Shown here: positions 16,198 through 18,135 of the stretch, one piece after another
How the letters are laid out: each line of letters begins with the position of its first letter
How positions within the stretch are numbered: position 1 is the first letter of the stretch
Source of the DNA: Promethearchaeota archaeon
GTDB lineage: Archaea > Asgardarchaeota > Lokiarchaeia > Sigynarchaeales > SOKP01
Direction of reading: 5' to 3'
Assembly: GCA_019057775.1 (NCBI GenBank)
Contig: JAHLWT010000313.1
Location: forward strand, 1-18,135
Length of the DNA stretch: 18,135 bases
The notes under the pieces: generated by a model
Told to the model about the DNA's origin: nothing
Databases searched by the model: none
Seen by the model: only the letters and a program-made list of their open reading frames with translations
Translations under genes and position numbers: made by a program

Positions 16198-16407
16198 ATG
16201 AGTGAGTTTATATGTGATTTTTACCGGTTTAGAGATTATTCAATTAAAGATGTCGATAGATTCTTTAAATAGTTCGAGTTAAATGAACGCAATGTGCTAG
16301 TATTCAAAAGAGTCTTTTCTGCAATCAAGAGGAGAATATTAGATGAAAATGCTAAGGGAATAATTTTTATACAGAGACCTTATTCTCTCTCCACCTTACT
16401 TGACTAA
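16198..16407 (+). pseudogene. Short broken reading frame with one in-frame TAG
   Basis: From the ATG at 16198 the frame gives MSEFICDFYRFRDYSIKDVDRFFK, then TAG at 16270-16272, then continues in the same frame as FELNERNVLVFKRVFSAI and further to TAA at 16405-16407. Both halves have protein-like composition and the frame is kept across the stop, so this looks like the remains of one small gene of about 69 codons, or a fragment of a larger one, interrupted by a single nonsense change. I do not recognise the family. Pyrrolysine readthrough is possible but unlikely, because TAG is the true stop of the brxL gene and of the dpdA-like gene. It overlaps the end of the convergent dpdA-like gene by 4 nt. 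Confidence 0.4.
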
Positions 16408-17654
16408 TTATTAAACATTAGCAAATCTTTTTGTTTTGAAATAATATTATTTTTAATTTTCTGAAGCAAATTCTTATAAATAGAGTTCTGTAATCTTCCT
16501 TCTGTGAATTCAATTATTTTTTTATTTTTTATTGCTTGTTTTATAAGTTTGAGCTCATTTTGATAAAGCCATAAATTATGAACAACTCTTTTCATTCTTG
16601 ATTCTACAGTGTATTGATCAAAATCATCTTGTTTCCTTATCCAGTCGTGTTGACTCCAAATTCCATCAGAACAATACTCCTCACAGATTGGACATTTGCA
16701 TTTCATAAAAAGATCTATTTCATTAATTGTTTTTTTGTACCCCCTTATCTTTCGATTATTTAAAAGATAAGGACGATTATGAGGTTTTTTTCGTAAAAAC
16801 CTATCAGAGGTACCAGGCAACTGAATTACACCTCTACTTGATTTTAATATCCAACCATTTGAATCAATACTGTCAACTCCACACAGATAGGCAAAATAAG
16901 CCATAGTCCCTCCGATACCAAAAGCATGAATAAAGGTTTTAGGTAATTTTTCTCTTAAATACTTGAGGAGTTTAACAAAATTTTTTTTCCCTCCAGTAGA
17001 GCTTGAGTTTTTCATAGCTTTAACCATCGGTACAAGGCTACCTATTCCTAATGCTTTGGGTAATTCTCCAATTATGTTTTCGAGTCCACTGATTGCATAG
17101 TTCAGTATCTTAATATCATGCCCATGAATGACAGGTATGATTGTGAAAGAATCCTCTTCGTTATCGTAAATCTTTAAAAGTGATTCTAAATTTTGTAGTG
17201 TTTTATCAATTTTTTTTATGACTTTATCTTCTCTACTTTCCGTTCCGATAGGAACATCCAAGACTACTGCTATATCACACGGAATTGTTTTTTGTACCTC
17301 ATATACAATTTCTGGATTTAAATCAAACTTCTTTTTCCCTGTAATTTGTTGCTTCATTAGTTGGAATCCACCGCTATCAATTTTATGATTTAATCCGTCA
17401 TCAACAAGGCGGTTTATTAAGTCATCTCTAATTCCTTTTTTATCTTGATATTTTAAGTCATATACATTGCTAAGAAAGCTAGTTACTCCCGCTTTTTTAA
17501 ATGCGTTAAATTGAAAATCTGAGGATTCGGCTACACTAAGACCAAACCAATTTATGGGTGTTTCAATCTTTTTCCCATTTTTTAACTTTATATAACCGAC
17601 TCTACTAAGTTGATCTGAATGTGTAATATGATAATCAATCTGAGTGAATGTCAT
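16404..17654 (-). CDS. dpdA: DpdA-like tRNA-guanine-transglycosylase-fold base-exchange enzyme
   Basis: The protein of 416 residues has the full transglycosylase (TGT) barrel pattern. An N-terminal RVGYIKLKNGKKIETP leads to SFLSNVYDL. IDSGGFQLM carries Asp93, the general acid/base position. VVLDVP carries Asp133, which would bind the base. GIGSLVPM follows, then AFGIGG. GVDSIDSNGW carries Asp264, the nucleophile position. A zinc site is formed by CKCPIC (Cys319, Cys321, Cys324) and His359 in VVHNLWLYQNEL. There is no C-terminal PUA domain as in archaeosine TGT of 500 or more residues, and the nucleophile context differs from the FDC/FDSA of tRNA enzymes. This fits DpdA, which swaps guanine in DNA for preQ0. 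Archaea usually make preQ0 for archaeosine, so substrate would be at hand. A tRNA-specific enzyme cannot be excluded. It is 2 nt behind the partial upstream gene and convergent to the BREX-like operon. Confidence 0.72.
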   Translation of the reverse strand: MTFTQIDYHITHSDQLSRVGYIKLKNGKKIETPINWFGLSVAESSDFQFNAFKKAGVTSFLSNVYDLKYQDKKGIRDDLINRLVDDGLNHKIDSGGFQLMKQQITGKKKFDLNPEIVYEVQKTIPCDIAVVLDVPIGTESREDKVIKKIDKTLQNLESLLKIYDNEEDSFTIIPVIHGHDIKILNYAISGLENIIGELPKALGIGSLVPMVKAMKNSSSTGGKKNFVKLLKYLREKLPKTFIHAFGIGGTMAYFAYLCGVDSIDSNGWILKSSRGVIQLPGTSDRFLRKKPHNRPYLLNNRKIRGYKKTINEIDLFMKCKCPICEEYCSDGIWSQHDWIRKQDDFDQYTVESRMKRVVHNLWLYQNELKLIKQAIKNKKIIEFTEGRLQNSIYKNLLQKIKNNIISKQKDLLMFNN

Positions 17655-17656
17655 TT

Positions 17657-18135
17657 TTACATCAATTTTTTAAATTTATACTTATAAGATTTTATCAACT
17701 TAACAGTAATGGGATTATTTTTTTGTTTAAATAATAACTTATACAATTGTACTTGATTTAATTGTAATAGATCACTCATTAAAGACAAATAACCTCCCAA
17801 ACCTCTCTTATCGAAGAAGCAAATAAATTTTTCATTAACAACAGACTCAATAATTTTTTTGTAATCATTACCCATTAACAATAGGATCTTATCGTAATTA
17901 TTAATTAGTTTCTTTAGTTTTGGAATGACCTTAGGTTTTAAATTTTCAATATCATCATTTTTTTTTATTTTCGCATCATAGTAATTAATTTCCTTATCTG
18001 ATGTTATTAGTCCGTATTTTGCACTAATGATATTTAAATCAAGTTGATTCAAAAGTGCAAATTTTTTTACTTTTTTAAAAAAATCTCCTTGATATAAATC
18101 AATTGCCCTTATAGGTTTAGAAATTCTTTTCTTTT
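17657..18135 (-). CDS. Partial YaaA/DUF6884-like protein upstream of the DpdA-like gene
   Basis: The minus-strand frame is open to the right edge, so the start is outside the window and a TTG at 18052 is only an internal codon. The extra upstream codons give KPIRAIDLYQGDFFKKVKKF. This runs into LNIISAKYGLITSDKEINYYD, the typical order of the YaaA/DUF6884-like fold: an element with Y-x-G-x-x-F, then SAKYGL. Later segments are KILLLMGNDYKKII and FFDKRGLGGYLSLMSDLL. YaaA-like proteins bind DNA and protect against DNA damage, and relatives occur beside transglycosylase genes in phage and archaea. The stop lies 2 nt before the DpdA-like start, so the two are one operon. The job is probably DNA binding or handling in base modification; this is an inference. 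Confidence 0.6.
   Translation of the reverse strand, partial: KKRISKPIRAIDLYQGDFFKKVKKFALLNQLDLNIISAKYGLITSDKEINYYDAKIKKNDDIENLKPKVIPKLKKLINNYDKILLLMGNDYKKIIESVVNEKFICFFDKRGLGGYLSLMSDLLQLNQVQLYKLLFKQKNNPITVKLIKSYKYKFKKLM

Noticed and set aside
16270..16272. TAG as pyrrolysine codon
   Set aside because: TAG ends both the brxL gene and the dpdA-like gene in this window, and no pyl gene is visible, so a stop is the simpler reading.
16161..16403. Attachment site, tRNA gene or insertion-sequence ends between the convergent blocks
   Set aside because: No direct repeat, cloverleaf or terminal inverted repeat was seen; only the broken frame and a weak AGAGA/TCTCT pair near 16370-16390.

Overview
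The window is very AT-rich. Its proteins are full of Lys, Ile, Asn and Glu, and arginine is mostly AGA/AGG. Genes are packed with 2-20 nt overlaps or gaps. Several starts are preceded by GGTGA- or GAGG-type Shine-Dalgarno sequences, and the one long divergent spacer holds TATA-box-like stretches in place of clear -35/-10 pairs. With the gene families present this suggests a low-GC archaeon, possibly Asgard/Lokiarchaeia-like. The taxonomic call is an inference and weak. No housekeeping gene, tRNA, rRNA, CRISPR array or intact transposase is visible. The whole window reads as a defence island.

Left block (1-4470, minus strand): a compact four-gene operon of the McrBC / type IV restriction kind. 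Read in transcription order it has: a 663-665-residue DNA-recognition protein with a DUF3578 (MrcB-N-like) region and an EVE/PUA-like module; a 178-179-residue protein of unknown function; an McrB-type AAA+ motor with intact Walker motifs; and the N-terminal 176 codons of a fourth protein that runs off the left edge, in the place of the McrC/nuclease subunit.

Divergent spacer (4471-4958): no gene. It holds a TATA-like box for each direction, a perfect 14-bp palindrome just downstream of the rightward TATA box, and a 7-bp inverted repeat.

Central block (4959-16160, plus strand): a seven-gene BREX-like operon. Order: unknown 290-aa protein; small P-loop protein; BrxC/PglY-like ATPase; 268-aa protein with one CxxC; PglZ phosphatase-fold protein; short BrxL; unknown 209-aa protein. 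No PglX methyltransferase and no BrxP/PAPS-reductase-like gene is present. After it comes a short broken reading frame (16198-16407).

Right block (16404-18135, minus strand): a convergent pair. One gene encodes a tRNA-guanine-transglycosylase-fold enzyme that looks DpdA-like, the type that exchanges guanine for a 7-deazaguanine in DNA. The other is a partial YaaA/DUF6884-like gene running off the right edge.

The most interesting reading is that the methyltransferase-less BREX/Pbe-like module uses 7-deazaguanine DNA modification, made by the neighbouring DpdA-like enzyme, as its self mark. This would parallel the phosphorothioate-linked (Dnd-Pbe) arrangement known from haloarchaea. It is an inference from neighbourhood, and the two blocks are convergent, so they are not one operon.
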